Of a stretch of 64,000 nucleotides of DNA, positions 21,092 to 33,016 are shown one piece after another. Source of the DNA: Isoetes taiwanensis (taxonomy: Eukaryota > Streptophyta > Lycopodiopsida > Isoetales > Isoetaceae). The position numbers were made by a program, and so were the translations under genes. Positions within the stretch are counted from its first letter, which is position 1. Every line of letters begins with the position of its first letter. The stretch covers positions 1 to 64,000 of the forward strand of contig JAJEKV010000909.1 of NCBI GenBank assembly GCA_021234155.1. Direction: 5' to 3'. Below the pieces are notes generated by a model. It was not told the DNA's origin. It saw only the letters and a list, made by a program, of their open reading frames with translations, and searched no databases.

Positions 21092-21391
21092 TTGTGTGTA
21101 TCTTTCAAAATTATTCAAATGCCTTTAAGATGCTATTGTTTAAATTCGGTTTTTCCATCAAGTGGAAAACTTTTAAGATTTTTTTTTTCAAGTCCATTTA
21201 CTAAGATTGTAGAGGATTTTCTCGCCGTTAAATTTTCGGTTTTGTGTGTATCTTTCAAAATTATTCAAATGCCTTTAAGATCCTATTGTTTAAATTCGGT
21301 TTTTTCCGTCAAGTGGAAAACTTTTAAGATTTTTTTTTCAAGTCGATTTACTAAGATTGTAGAGGATTTTCTCGCCGTTAAATTTTTCGGT
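21092..21391. repeat. 148-150-bp direct tandem duplication
   Basis: The unit TGTGTGTATCTTTCAAAATT ... TTTCTCGCCGTTAAATTTTC occurs twice in a row (starting at about 21094 and 21242) with a handful of substitutions and one or two single-base length changes. It creates an ORF with an internally repeated peptide (CVSFKIIQMPLR...KIVEDFLAVKF), which should not be taken for a gene. The interval 21400-22600 beyond it holds no gene I can support. Some hydrophobic open stretches at 21450-21990 are in three frames and unrecognised. Confidence 0.85.
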
Positions 21392-22604
21392 TCTCCAAAA
21401 ATCCGCATACGGACTGGAGTATGAGTGCATGATGAATCGATTTATTAGGAGATGACTGGCATGCACCGTTTGATTGAAATCCATGTTCGATTCCAAATTC
21501 GATATGGCAGGGGATCGGCAATTTTGTGCTATATGCTTCTGGCTATGGTATTTGTGCAATATCCATTCGGTCACTATTTATGGCGCTACGTTTATGGATC
21601 ATGCTCTGCAACGAGTATCATAAATCTGGGAGAAAGCCACAATCGTTATACTATCCCACCTTCTCTCTCATTGGCTTTCAAAGGTGGCCTGCTCAGAAGC
21701 ATCCCTTTTTCTCTTCTTTTGGACTGGACTGTTCTATATAGTCTATACTATTTTATGTTTATGCTTACTTGCTCAAAGGACTGGCCATTTCTTTGATCAT
21801 CTTCTTGTTTGCCCTCTGCTCAAGCTTATGGAATGTCTTACATATGGCTGGCAACATGTTCACAAAACTTGCAAACCTTATTGTTGGTCTGCAGGGCCTT
21901 CTTCTGGTATCGCGGTTACCTATTTATTTTCGTGGTCTTATTCAATCTGGAATCTATTCATTTTTTGCAATTATTAGAGAGACTTAAAATAGCTCACTGT
22001 TTTGCAGTTTGTGTTGCCAATACGTGCTCTATATTTTCTTGAGAAGAACGCTCTTCATGCCTTATGTAGCATGCAAAAGGTGGACAACTTGAGCTGATTC
22101 TCATGAATCTGAAATCATATTATATAACTTCTATGCCAAGTATTGTTTGCTCTGCAGCATTCATAGAGAAGAAAAAAGGTGTCTGCACAATGCATGTCCT
22201 ATAGTCAAGCTTCTACATAGCAAGGAATCATCCAATTCTTATATATTTTATATTGTGGCGTGGAGCCATAACCAGTTCATCCAAACGTCAACATTTTCAT
22301 GCATTATCTTTATTTCATGAACTGGCGACCAAAATTCCATATGCATTTATATCTGGCAGTAAGGACCGAGTCATGAAATGAAACTATGCCAGAGCATATA
22401 TCCTCACTGAATTATTATTTGAGTTTTCATCCACCTTATTCATTCTAACACATGTCTAATTGAAAGTCGGTTCTATATGAATGAATGCCATATTATGCTC
22501 GAGATTGAGTACTATATAGCATTGAGCAAAGGGGTATAGAAGATAATGCTGGTGTTATTGTGTTAGTGGGGAAGTAGTTCTACCTATAGGGACATATTTG
22601 TATT

Positions 22605-22926
22605 GGGTAAAAGCATGCTACGGTGTACCACTTTTGGAACCCTCAAAAGTACCTACACTGGGTACTTTTAAAACTGGTACTTTCTGGTTTTTCTTTCTAT
22701 TAAAATCAATAGAAATTTTTTGAATTGAAAGTCAATAATATGTCAATCTATAGTATTAGGGGATAACAATACTATTAGAGACTAACATAAATGAATCAAT
22801 TCTCAAACTTATTGTTTATTGCGGCAATTATACAAGTTCCCAGTACCCAGTGCTGGGTACTTTTTTGGGTAGTTTCGCACACCCTAAAAAGTACTTTAGA
22901 TGGTACACCCTAGCATGCTTTCACCC
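22605..22926. mobile_element. MITE, 322 bp, TIR GGGTRAAAGCATGCTA, TSD TATT
   Basis: The left end GGGTAAAAGCATGCTACGGT continues GTACCA. On the reverse strand the right end reads GGGTGAAAGCATGCTAGGGT then GTACCA, so the terminal inverted repeat is about 26 bp with two mismatches. TATT flanks both ends (22601-22604 and 22927-22930). A second internal inverted pair contains AAAGTAC and GTACTTT motifs. The interior is AT-rich and non-coding. The first 13 bases match the termini of the 10.3-kb element at 38875-49213, which would be its larger relative. Confidence 0.8.
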
Positions 22927-23603
22927 TATTAGGTTTACTAAGCACATGCATTTGGGGATCAGATAAGGTAAGATGGACGGTGGTGAATTCAATCTATATT
23001 TGTTCAAATATACTTCAAAGACGTATTTTACATGTACTTCATTCCTATCTCTAAATGTAGATTTACAAAGACAAAATGTAGCTCTAAATAAACAAAACAT
23101 TTAAGTGCATGCATTAGGAATTGTGAATTGTAACCAAAGAGGCTATGTAGATAAGATTGATGAAGAAACATCTGGTCATGGCCCTCTACAGAATGCTTGC
23201 ATGCTTAGTGCTTCTTGAAGATCAAAATCTTATTTCATCGCTGCTATTATTTTTACTATGATTAGATATTATAAAGTGGCAAGTTTTGGAGCAATACAAC
23301 TACATATATTGGTAAACGAGGCAAGCTAATTGTGCTGAGGATTTGTGCTACAAAGCACATTGTTACTTCCAATTATATGCATGATTCAAGATATGAACCA
23401 CAAAACTCAAACTCTAGGTTTTTCCTCTTCAAGAAGCATTAACTTGCTTGGATGTGAAAGAATCGATTCCTCTAATTATCTCTGCTACAAATTTCTTTGC
23501 TATTATAGGTTTGATTTTCATGTGGATCTTGCAAGTTCTTTTGTCTTTGATGCTCAATGCGCAATATTATTACGGGTTCTTTTGCAAATGCTTAATTCTA
23601 ATG

Positions 23604-23790
23604 TGGGTTGTAAGGTTACGGTGTAGCTTAGTGTTTCCTAGGCTAGGGGCACTAGTGTTGGATGCTATATTTTATGCCTGAGAGCATTGATAAATAGGTC
23701 TAAGTCATTGGGGATAGCAACACATTTTATGCCATGGGTAAAAAAATAATGGTTTATTTAAACTAGTGTTTAAACTAAACAACTGCCTTA
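23604..23790. repeat. Dispersed repeat, partner at 55577-55745
   Basis: The sequence TAGGCTAGGGGCACTAGTGT, then ATTTTATGCCTGAGAGCATT and GATAAATAGGTCTAA, matches 55590-55745 in the same orientation with many substitutions. On the minus strand both read as fragments of the same peptide: LNKPLF...HGIKC, which is open in the right copy and broken in the left. It is probably a remnant of an unknown element or gene. The interval 22930-23600 has nothing I can support, and 23892-24083 has only a short hydrophobic minus ORF. Confidence 0.55.
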
Positions 23791-24237
23791 TAGTGCCATA
23801 TAGTCCTAGTCAAGGCTTTGAGGCTACCTAGGTTGCAAACACAAACAAAAAATTGTCCCGAAATCATGAAAATCCTATTGGGTCTTTAATATCAGGAATG
23901 AGATTTAGCCGGAATGAATATTATTGGGTCTCTAATAGTCAGAATGAGATTTAAAGGTGTATGAGCTAGGGAGATGGCATTGGAAAAGCAAAATTCAATT
24001 AACTTAGTTTTTACATGAAATAGGTGAGCAAAGGAGGGATAAGGAATCCACTTGCACAGAATCACCAAAGGTAATTTCCCCATTTGGCTTCTTAACCAGA
24101 ATCTATGCCCACAAGAATAGGCTCAGATATGATGATCCACTTGGGATTTTTTCCTCTTCCCCATTTTTCCTACCGATTTCGTTTATGCTGGAGATCGACC
24201 TTCCATGACTTTCTCGCCTTAGACGACTTATAGGAGA

Positions 24238-25001
24238 TCTAACCTGTGACACAACAGGAATGACGGTGAACCTGCAGAAAACTAAGCTCCTGGCAGTCCT
24301 CTCCTCGCAGCATGATATCCCAGATCTCTATTACAGAGGACAGAAGGTGGATGTTGTAAGGACCTTCAAGTATCTGGGAATCGACTTTTGCGCTAGCATG
24401 TTATGGGATGACTGTGTGGAAAGACGGGTCAGCGCGGGATGGAAAGCCCTATATGCTATGCAGAATAGCTGCTACAGAATAGACCTATGTGACTGGGCAC
24501 GTAGAGCACACCTGTTCAGAGCACTCGTTGAACCAGTATTGTTGTATGTGGTAGAGGTCTGGGGTCCAGCAATTAGCAAGAACACCTGGGATAAGCTAGA
24601 GAGGGTGCAAAAGGCCTTCTTAACATACAACATAGGTATCAAGGACACGGCGCCTTATCAGATTTTGCTATATGAGACTGGGTTCTGGCCCCTGCAACAT
24701 TCTGCTATGCGCAGACATCTTGCATATTTCCACAAGGTCACCAGCATGGATGCACAACGTCTTCCCCCGAGGGCTTTGTTATTGGCACAAGAGCCACAAC
24801 GACTGAAGAGGGTATGGCAGGAGCACTGTCAGGGGTGGTTCGCAACGTGGTCTATAGACTACCAGCAGATTGTGGCTATGCGATGCGAGGGACGGGCCGC
24901 ACACGAATGGCGCTTTGCCACCACTCTGTGGGATGCAACCACTCGTGCAAAGCCTAAAACAGAGCACTACCACACACAAGTTAATCCAACACTGGAACAT
25001 G
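24238..25001 (+). pseudogene. 5'-truncated LINE ORF2, upstream half (interrupted by CACTA)
   Basis: The plus strand encodes the reverse-transcriptase thumb and connector of a non-LTR retrotransposon: GMTVNLQKTKLLAV, then VRTFKYLGIDF, RRVSAGWKALYAMQNSCY, HLFRALVEPVLLYVVEVWG and WDKLERVQKAFL. The 'G..VN..KT....', 'YLG' and 'L.R.Q..FL' blocks are standard for this region. The finger and palm parts are missing, so the copy is 5'-truncated near 24238. The frame is open to 25001, where a CACTA transposon starts, and resumes at 54941. The ORF tail from 25002 to 25102 is transposon sequence read through by chance. Confidence 0.88.
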
Positions 25002-25405
25002 CACTACAAAAACGTTGCCCTGTTACGACGTCTATTACGACGTCCAGACGTCGTTTGAACGTCGATGAACGACGCCAAAAAGTCGATAAACGACGCCTAT
25101 AACGGCGTCCGCGTCGTTTACGACAGCGACGCCAGCGTCGCTATCTGGCAGCGTCATAGCGGCGTCGTCTTAAAGCGATGACTTAACGTCGTTCAACGAC
25201 GCCACGTACGCGGGCGCGCCCGCTGGTCAAGGCGGCGGCGTGGCGTCGTCGCAAGCGGGTTGGCGGCGTGGCAGCCACGTGTTTGGCGTTGTTTAACGGC
25301 GTCACATACTGCGTGGCAGCCACCGCGGCCGGGCGGCGCCGGCGGCGTTACGTTGGGATTCTTTGGCGATAAGCGTACCGATACACGTCGTCGTTTAACG
25401 GCGTC
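25002..25405. repeat. Left subterminal repeat region of outer CACTA
   Basis: Dense copies of a palindromic motif, CGTCGTTCAACGACG and variants such as GTCGATGAACGACGCC, GTCGATAAACGACGCC and CGTCGTTTAACGGCGTC, in both orientations. Such subterminal repeats are known TNPA-type binding sites in CACTA elements. A second cluster lies at 26580-26660. The block is GC-rich and stands out from AT-rich surroundings. ORFs across it are not genes. Confidence 0.8.
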
Positions 25406-26715
25406 ATTACAAGCGCCGGGTAAGCAATTTTTTTTTTTTTTTTTTTTGAAAAAAATAATAATAATACATTTATTATGAATGAAGTTAATACATTTAATAT
25501 TAAAGCCTATAAAATGAATTTAACCAATAAAGAAATATAAGATTTTAACGTCATTAAATGATGTCGCTTAAATATATTAAAAAAATACAAAAATAAATGA
25601 AGCCCCAATTTTTTTAGCTAAACACATTAATCAATAAATTAAAAGTGAATACATTAATCAATACATTAAGCATATTGAAAATTAAATGCTTACGGTACAA
25701 AGGTGGCAAAGTTGTTTTGCACAAACAACGCATTTGCTAGGAGTGTACATGCAAAACAATAAATTCAATGATTAGTAAAATATTAGTATAAATAAACAAC
25801 TTAAAGGAAAAAAAATATGGAAAATCAATGGGGGAGGGGTGGTTTCAATGACATCCCCTTCTTGGATAACAATTTAACCTAAATAAAGCATTAGTATTTT
25901 ATTAGCGTATTGAAAAAATTAAATCCTTACCTGGAAGAGGTGCCAAGTTGTTTTGCAAGAACAACACATTTTGCTAGGAGTGTACATGCAAAACAAAAAT
26001 TCAATGATTAGAAAAAATAGTAAAAAAAAAATTAATAAGGAAAAATTTTGGAAAGAAGAAGGGTCTCAGATCTTTTTAACGACGTCTTCTAAGATGGGAA
26101 AAAAATTAGAAGAAGAATGGAAGAATTCCGAAGAAGAAAAGGCTAAGAAGAAGAGGAGCAACCCGAAAATGGGGAGGAAGAATACAAAGAAGATGAAGCG
26201 CAAGAGGAGGATTAAGAGTAAGAATTTGAATAAGAGGAGGAAGAAGTAGTATAAGAGGAGGAAGAATCGAAGAAGAAGATGACAAAGGGAATGGAAGAAT
26301 ATGTATGGAAGAAGGATGCAAGAATGGAAGAAGAAGAATGAAGGTTGAAGGAAGAACAAACAACAAATACAAAAAGCCCTAAATCTACCCAAAAACAAGT
26401 TTAGATTCAAAAAACGAGTTGGTTGATCCGTGCACATACCTTATGGAGCTTGTCTTACACTTAGAATAGACCTCAAAGTAGATCCGCGCCGAAAATCGCC
26501 TCAAAAAACGCTCCTCCATAAGCTTTGCTTGCTCGAAAATAAGCGGCGGGATTTCACGCTTTTTTCGATTTAAATCCACAGTCGTCGTTTAACGGCGTCG
26601 TGACATCGTTCGCGGCGACACAAAAACGTTGTTGAACGACGTTAAATAGCACGACGTTTTTTACGACGACACACAAAAAAAAAAAAAAAAAAAAAATAAA
26701 TAAAAAAAAAAAATT
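25406..26715. repeat. AT-rich block and homopurine (GAAGAA) tract of outer CACTA
   Basis: This region matches 31760-33000 of the inner CACTA copy closely. At 26040-26390 the plus strand is almost all purine (GGAAGAAGAAGGG..., GAAGAATGGAAGAAGAAGAA), giving Lys/Glu/Arg-rich frames on one strand and Leu/Phe/Ser-rich frames on the other. These are low-complexity by-products. A 44-bp internal direct repeat flanks it (CAAAGTTGTTTTGCAC...GCAAAACAA near 25707 and CCAAGTTGTTTTGCAA near 25940). An A-run closes the block at 26677-26712. Confidence 0.7.
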
Positions 26716-27019
26716 TGGAATAGTATAGAATGCATATACACTTGATACATGGGTTTATTTGACTTGTTACACCCATTAAAGTTATGAAATATACCACCAT
26801 GAGAATGTTCAATGTTTTGTGGTACATCCGTTGAGCTATGAGGTATATAATACGATGATGATAACTAGTAATACCTTACCTGCTATAATAACTAATACCT
26901 TACCAACATGCAAAGATGTAGTTTATCTTAAAATTTTATTTTGTTAGATTTAAAAAGGTTAGGTTTCCACCAATAGTATATGTAGCTACGTGTTCGTTTG
27001 TTACGACGACATATATATA

Positions 27020-29653
27020 TATATACTAGTAATGGTGCCCAGCGTTGCTGGGCATAATTTGAGAGCCTAAAAATGTTTTGGGCCGCAATGAGAAAGCATG
27101 CTCAAAATATGCTTGCTCTGTAATTCTTACTTTTGTAATTGTTGTGCGCGTAGTAGGAACGATGCATTTATTTGCAAGACTCTACCTGTTATTTTATGAA
27201 ATCTTTAGCATGAGTGAACATTAGAATGGGAGGGAACATTTGTTAGAGAATCAAACACTCTACTACTATTGAATAGATGGTAGTAATTTTCTCAAGTTCT
27301 AACATGTGGAATCCTGTAGTAAATTTCTCAATCGCAAACATGTGAACAATGTAACAATGCAAGAAAGCTCTTTCAAAAATAGAATGGCCCTTTTCGTTTT
27401 GTTGTTGTCAGTACCTTCTCTTTTCATGATATTCCAAGTTTATCATACTTATTTTGCTTGCTGTATAGGGTGTGGGATCAAGATTTTTTTACCGTTAAAA
27501 AGAAAAATGCAAAAGTAAGCTTACCATAGTTATGAACTTGTGTGATTATATTATAATGTTTTGATGTAAATCATCTTTATTTGTCTTGTCATCAGGAGTT
27601 TAACAGATCGATGGGAATGGCTGCTGATTTGTGCCTCGGTCTAGGGTGACATGACAAAACTCAAGAAACCCAATCAACACTCTTGTGCCCTTAGAAATGG
27701 TTGAGCATATGAGTACCCAATGGATGACATAAAAGCAAAGTGTTGCAAAAATTGACGGGTGACACAATAGAGCAAACCATTAGAATTAAGCAATCATCCC
27801 AGCATCAAGATATGGTGTTAATGTCTGAAAATCTTTGTTTGAGATGTCTACCATCTTTTGATCAACATATAGACCCGGCTCAAATGGCATCGACCCGGGC
27901 GGTCCGGTTTAATCATATGGCAGTGTTAATATCTAGACCATCTTTGTTGAAGATGTCAAAAATAGTACACAATGTTTTCCCTTTTGCAGTATCACCTTGA
28001 GGCCCTCCTGCTAATGAATTTTGGTGAATATCTCTGTCAAAAAATGTCAACTTTGAAAAAAGAATCTCAGCTTTCAATTTCGCCATTACATGCTTTTCCG
28101 TCATATCTTCTTGTTGGTGCTTTTCCTTTCTATCATGGCAAATGCAAAAGCGAAAGTGCTATTAAGAATGATGTCGGTTCTCACGAATCCATCGTTTCGG
28201 ATCATTGTATGGTGTATTTGCGGGCATGATCCCTTTGGAGCTGGCATGTTTTGGCCAAAGAAGAAAGCGACGGTGCATTCATCTTCATTCATGAGTATCC
28301 TAGCGGCAGACACAACCTGTTCACCTTCTTTATATACATCGTTTGAGGATTAGGAAAAGTCGTTTTTCATGCACCAACACTATTGAGTCAATATGTACGC
28401 CGATACACATTAAAAAATGAGAAAAGTTCTGCAAAGCTGGATAAAAATGAGCGAATAATCTTCATTTTATTCTATTGCAAAGTTGATAAATCACCTTTTT
28501 TGAATAAGTTGGTCAAGCTCCTCACGGTTGCAAGTATATCTTAGCCGGTTGGGATGTCATGACAAATTCTAGCAAGTCCTTGCACATGCCTAACCGCCAG
28601 CTGGAGGAATCAAGCGCTCTTCGAGCGTAAAAAATAAAATTTCGTTCACGTGGTGAATTGTTACCTTAGTGGTGAATTGTTACCTTAATGCAACCGGGTT
28701 TACCACCAAATAGCAAAAGTGTTGAATCAGAACACATTTGTTGAGTCAGCGTATAAAATGCTTGATGTTCTTACTTTCTCAACAAACACTAACCACGAAC
28801 TCTTGAGCTCCACACATTTTGCATTGATAGAATTTCGTAACATTTAGATATATAAGATGAGATAAAATGCAAAGAGCCCAATATAGATCCACACATTCCA
28901 ATATGACTAAAACACAAAGTGAAAATCGTCTCCACCATTGAATTTCTGTTATATTTGATTTTCAAACAGGATTTCTTAGTGAAATAGAGGTTTGTTAGAA
29001 GTTACACGGAACATCTAGCTTTCAATAACAAAGGGTGAATATACACAACACCTACTCGGTGATTTCGCCTTCGGCATCGAAGGTGCAATCAAGCCCATCC
29101 ATGGAAACCGGTGTTGCCCATCCATGGAAAGCGAATTAGGAAAGCCTTCAAGCCTTTGGGTAAGGCTCACAAATCCGGCCTAGTAAAATTACCTAGCGAG
29201 ACATGTACACCTTTGGAATAACGATCAACCGCCATAGCTTATTCACAATGATCTTCCAATCACGAGAAAGTGTAGCGAATTCAATCTGGCATCTGAAGCT
29301 TGACGGAGATTATCCAAGCACATAGACTTCTTGGTAAGGTCCATGAATAAGTTGAAAAACTCTAGTAAAATGGCCCAAAGCTTTTAGGTGGGAAGCTCCT
29401 TTCGAATCTGTAAGGAAAAGCCAAAAGATAAACCTACGGGTGAGTTAATCCGGAGCGTCATGCCTCGCCTCATCATATATGCCACCCGGGCTGGTGCATC
29501 ACTTTGCATTGCCGCATAACGAGCGAGAGAGAGAGCAACGCCATGCACGCACCAGCGTAAAAATTCCAAACGGATCTCTAGAGCGGGAGAACCCTTAGGA
29601 TTAGGGTTTCGTTGGCGACATACTTACCCAATAACATTATAATAAAAGATATA
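27020..29653. mobile_element. 2.6-kb insertion present only in the outer CACTA
   Basis: The inner CACTA copy reads straight from ACGACATATATATA to TTTTTAATTTTGTCC at about 38607-38637. The outer copy has about 2.6 kb between the same two stretches. The insertion starts CTAGTAATGGTGCCCAGCGT with a perfect hairpin GCCCAGC-GTT-GCTGGGC, a head reminiscent of plant Helitron-like elements, but I cannot find a proper TC...CTRR pair. Coding-like minus-strand pieces lie inside (28101-28313, HHTMIRNDGFVRTDIILNST; 29384-29569, LRWCVHGVALSLARYAAMQS), all unrecognised. It may be a captured host fragment. Confidence 0.5.
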
Positions 29654-29726
29654 TTTTTAATTTTGTCCCCTAGCTATGAGAACTAATACCCTACCAACAT
29701 GCGAAGATGTAGTTTATCTCAACATG

Positions 29727-31303
29727 CGTATGTTGGCGATGACTTAGGAAGCTAGTGACAAAAAATCTAATTTAAGTCAGGTACTATGCATTAATTCAAT
29801 TTACGAATGTCTTGCTCTTTGCAAAAGCGGGCCTTGACTTCTAAGCGCCATAACGGGAGGAGTACAGGTCCAAACTCCATTCCGTCAGTTTCCCTTGCTT
29901 CAGCGTTCTCAAGCGCATGTGATCGGCCATGTCCCAAGTGCAAAAGACCAAAACTTCGGCACCCAAAACGCCAAACCCCTTTAGAACACGGATCTCATAG
30001 GGTTTACGTTTGGAGGCTCTATCCTTGTCGGTCGACTAGGACTTTGCGCTTGTCTTGATGTGATGCGGGGGTGTTGATGCGAGCCACGGACCCTAAAACC
30101 ACCGAGGCGGCTTACCCCAAAAAGTCCTCTCGAAGGCCACGGCGACGGACGGGCAACTTTCCCTCGGGCAAGTGATGCATCTTTGCCAATGGACTCGGAA
30201 GCGTCGACATTGCCCTATGGACCAAGTTTTGTGGCGAAGCCCACCCCTTCTCGAAGAAGCGCCAAACTATCTCATGTGCAACACACTCGTAGTCAATTGG
30301 CCTAGGAGGTGGGCTCTTGAATCTTTACAATGTAGGCGTAAGTGTTTCTTTCTTTTGCAAAGCCAGGTGTAACTTGGTCCCTAGGGTAATTTTGGCATTT
30401 CCGGTTGATGTGGCGAGAAGTCAATCGCCATTTAGACCCCTCTGCAATGTCGACGACAAAACACTTTGGTTTCTACTTGTCGCCAGCGGGGGCGCCCGGC
30501 GGTTGATATGTTCTCGGGGCCGGATGTTGGAATTTTTTGGACCTTTCGAACCAGGTTCCTTGAACAAAGGATTCAACGGTCGGATCACGGGAACCGAGAT
30601 CGGGAGTGTGGTCTTTAGCGTCGCCCCGTGGCGGTATTGCCGAGGAAAGGCTGCCTCGGGAAGCTTTTTTGGGGCTCGCCTCACAGGTTGAGACTCTCCC
30701 CTCTAATGAGGAGGCCTTGCAAGGTCACGGCCTTGTTTGACTTGGGCAAGTGTGCCGGCTCGTTTGCCCAACAACTTTTTGCCCGGGACCCGTTCTAATG
30801 CAAACTATTTGATCTAAACCTTATCGAAAATTTTTTGAAAGTTGGCACGTATGTTGGCGATGACTTAGGAAGCTAGGCGACAAAAATCAGAATTTAAGTC
30901 AAGTAATATGCATTAATTCAAATTCTGAATGTCTTGCTCTGCAAAAGCGACCCTTGACTTCTAAGCGCCAGCGGGAGAATCTGGGGCCAAACTCCATTCC
31001 GTCAGTTCCTTGCCCGGCGTTCTCAATTTGCATGTGATCAGCCCCGTCCCAAGTGCAAAGACCAAAACTTCGGCACCCAAAGCATAAACCACGCTAGAAC
31101 ACGGCAACTCATAGGGTTCACGTTTGAAGGCTCTATCTTGTCAGATTTGACTAGGACCTGGTAGATGTCTTGGCGTAGAGGGGTGTTGGCCTTGAATACG
31201 AACCCTAAAAACCACGAGGAGGGCGGCTTGCCCCAAAAGTCCTCTCTTGAAGGCCAGCGGCCGGGCCGGGCAACTTCCCTCTCGGGCAGTGATGCGTCTC
31301 GCC
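29727..31303. repeat. 1.13-kb satellite array in outer CACTA, left part
   Basis: Units begin near TATGTTGGCGATGACTTAGG (29727 and 30848) and carry fixed landmarks in order: CCTTGACTTCTAAGCGCCA, ACCAAAACTTCGGCACCCAA, CTCATAGGGTTTACGTTTGG, GCGTCGACATTGCCC, GTAACTTGGTCCCTAGGGTA, ACAAAACACTTTGGTTTCTA and GACTCTCCCCTCTAATGAGG. The second unit is cut at 31303 by the inner CACTA and resumes at 51941. Many small frames open on both strands across the units and do not agree between copies, so the array is treated as non-coding. Confidence 0.85.
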
Positions 31304-31760
31304 CACTACAAAATTAAAGCCACATTACGGCGTCTATTACGGCGTCCACCGCGTCGTTTGAGCGTCGATCAAGCGGCGTTAAATCGTCGATAAGCGGCGC
31401 TATTGCGGCGTCGGGCGTCGTTATCACGGCGCGTTTATCGTCGCTCGCTATGCAGCGTCGCAATGGCGTCGTCTTAAAGCGGCAGCGTAGCGTCGTTCCA
31501 GCGGCGCCCGCATTACCTGCGTGGAAACGCCCCGCAGCGGCCGGGCGGCGGCGGTGGCGTCGGCAGCGGAGTTCTTGGCGTGGTAAAGCGTACGTGTTTG
31601 GCGTCGTTTAACGGCGTCGTACGTGCGATGGCGACCATCGCGACGGCGACGGTAGCGGCGTTACCCGGTAGCCGTTCGGCGGCGTGGCGACCCGTATTAC
31701 GTCGTCGTTTAACGGCGGCGTACAGGCGCCCGCGTAAAGCAGCGTCGTTTAACGGCGTTG
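31304..31760. repeat. Left subterminal repeat region of inner CACTA
   Basis: Corresponds to 25002-25405 of the outer copy but with a consistent change of motif: where the outer copy has AACGACG the inner copy often has AAGCGGCG or GCGGCG (GTCGATCAAGCGGCG, GTCGATAAGCGGCG). CGTCGTTTAACGGCG occurs several times toward 31600-31760. GC-rich and non-coding. Confidence 0.75.
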
Positions 31761-33016
31761 CTGATGTATTAAAAAATTATTTTTATATAATTTAAAAATA
31801 ATAATAATACATTTATTATGAATGAAATTAATACATTTAATATTAAAGCCTATAAAATGAATTTAATCAATAAAAGAAATATAAGATTTTAGCGTCATTA
31901 AATGATGTGGCTTAAATATATTAAAAGATACAAAAATAAATGAAGCCCCAATTTTTTTTTAGCTAAATACATTAATCAATAAATTAAGCTAAATACATTA
32001 ATCAATACATTAAGCATATTGAAAATTAAATGCTTACGGTACAAAGGTGGCAAAGTTGTTTTGCACAAACAAGCGCATTTGCTAGGGCCGTACATGCAAA
32101 ACAATAAATTCAATGATTAGTAAAATATTAGTATAAATAAACAACTTAAAGGAAAAAAAATATGGAAAATCAATGGGGGAGGGTGGTTTCAATGGCGTCC
32201 CCTTCTTGGATAACAATTTAACCTAAATAAAGCATTAGTATTTTATTGGCGTATTGAAAAAATTAAATCCTTACGGAAGAGGTGCCAAGTTGTTTTGCAA
32301 GAACAACACATTTTGCTAGGAGTGTACATGCAAAACAAAAAAATTCAATGATTAGAAAGAAATAGTATAAAAACTAATAAGGAAAATTTTTGGAAAGAAG
32401 AAGGGTCTACCGTCTTTTAGCGGCGTCTTCTTAGATGGGAAAAAATTAGAAGAAGAATGGAAGAATTAGAAGAAGAAAAGGCTAAGAAGAAGAGGGAGGA
32501 AGCGAAAATGGGGGAGGAAGAATCTGAGAAGAAGATGAAAGGCAAGAGGAGGATTAAGAGTAAGAATTTGAATAAGAGGAGGAAGAAGTAGTATAAGAGG
32601 AGGAAGAATCGAAGAAGAAGATGACAAAGGGAATGGAAGAATATGTATGGAAGAAGGATGCAAGAATGGAAGAAGAAGAATGAAGGTTGAAGGAAGAACA
32701 AACAACAAATACAAAAAGCCCTAAATCTACCCAAAAACAAGTTTAGATTCAAAAAACGAGTTGTTTGATCCGTGCACATACCTTATGAAGCTTGGCTTAA
32801 GAATAGACCCCAAAGTAGATCCGCGCCGAAAATCGCCTCAAAAAACGCTCCTCTATAAGCTTTGCTTGCTCGAAAATAAGCGGCGGGATTCTGCTTTGTT
32901 TTCGATTTAAATCACACGGTCGTCATTTAACGGCGTCGTGGCGTCGTTAAGCGGCGCACAAAATGTTGTTGAACCCGTTTATAACGGCGTTTTTTTTTTT
33001 TTTTTTTTTTTTTTTT

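Noticed and set aside
25953-26437. Lys-rich and Leu/Phe-rich ORFs (also at 32417-32779)
   Set aside because: By-products of the homopurine tract, present identically in both CACTA copies.
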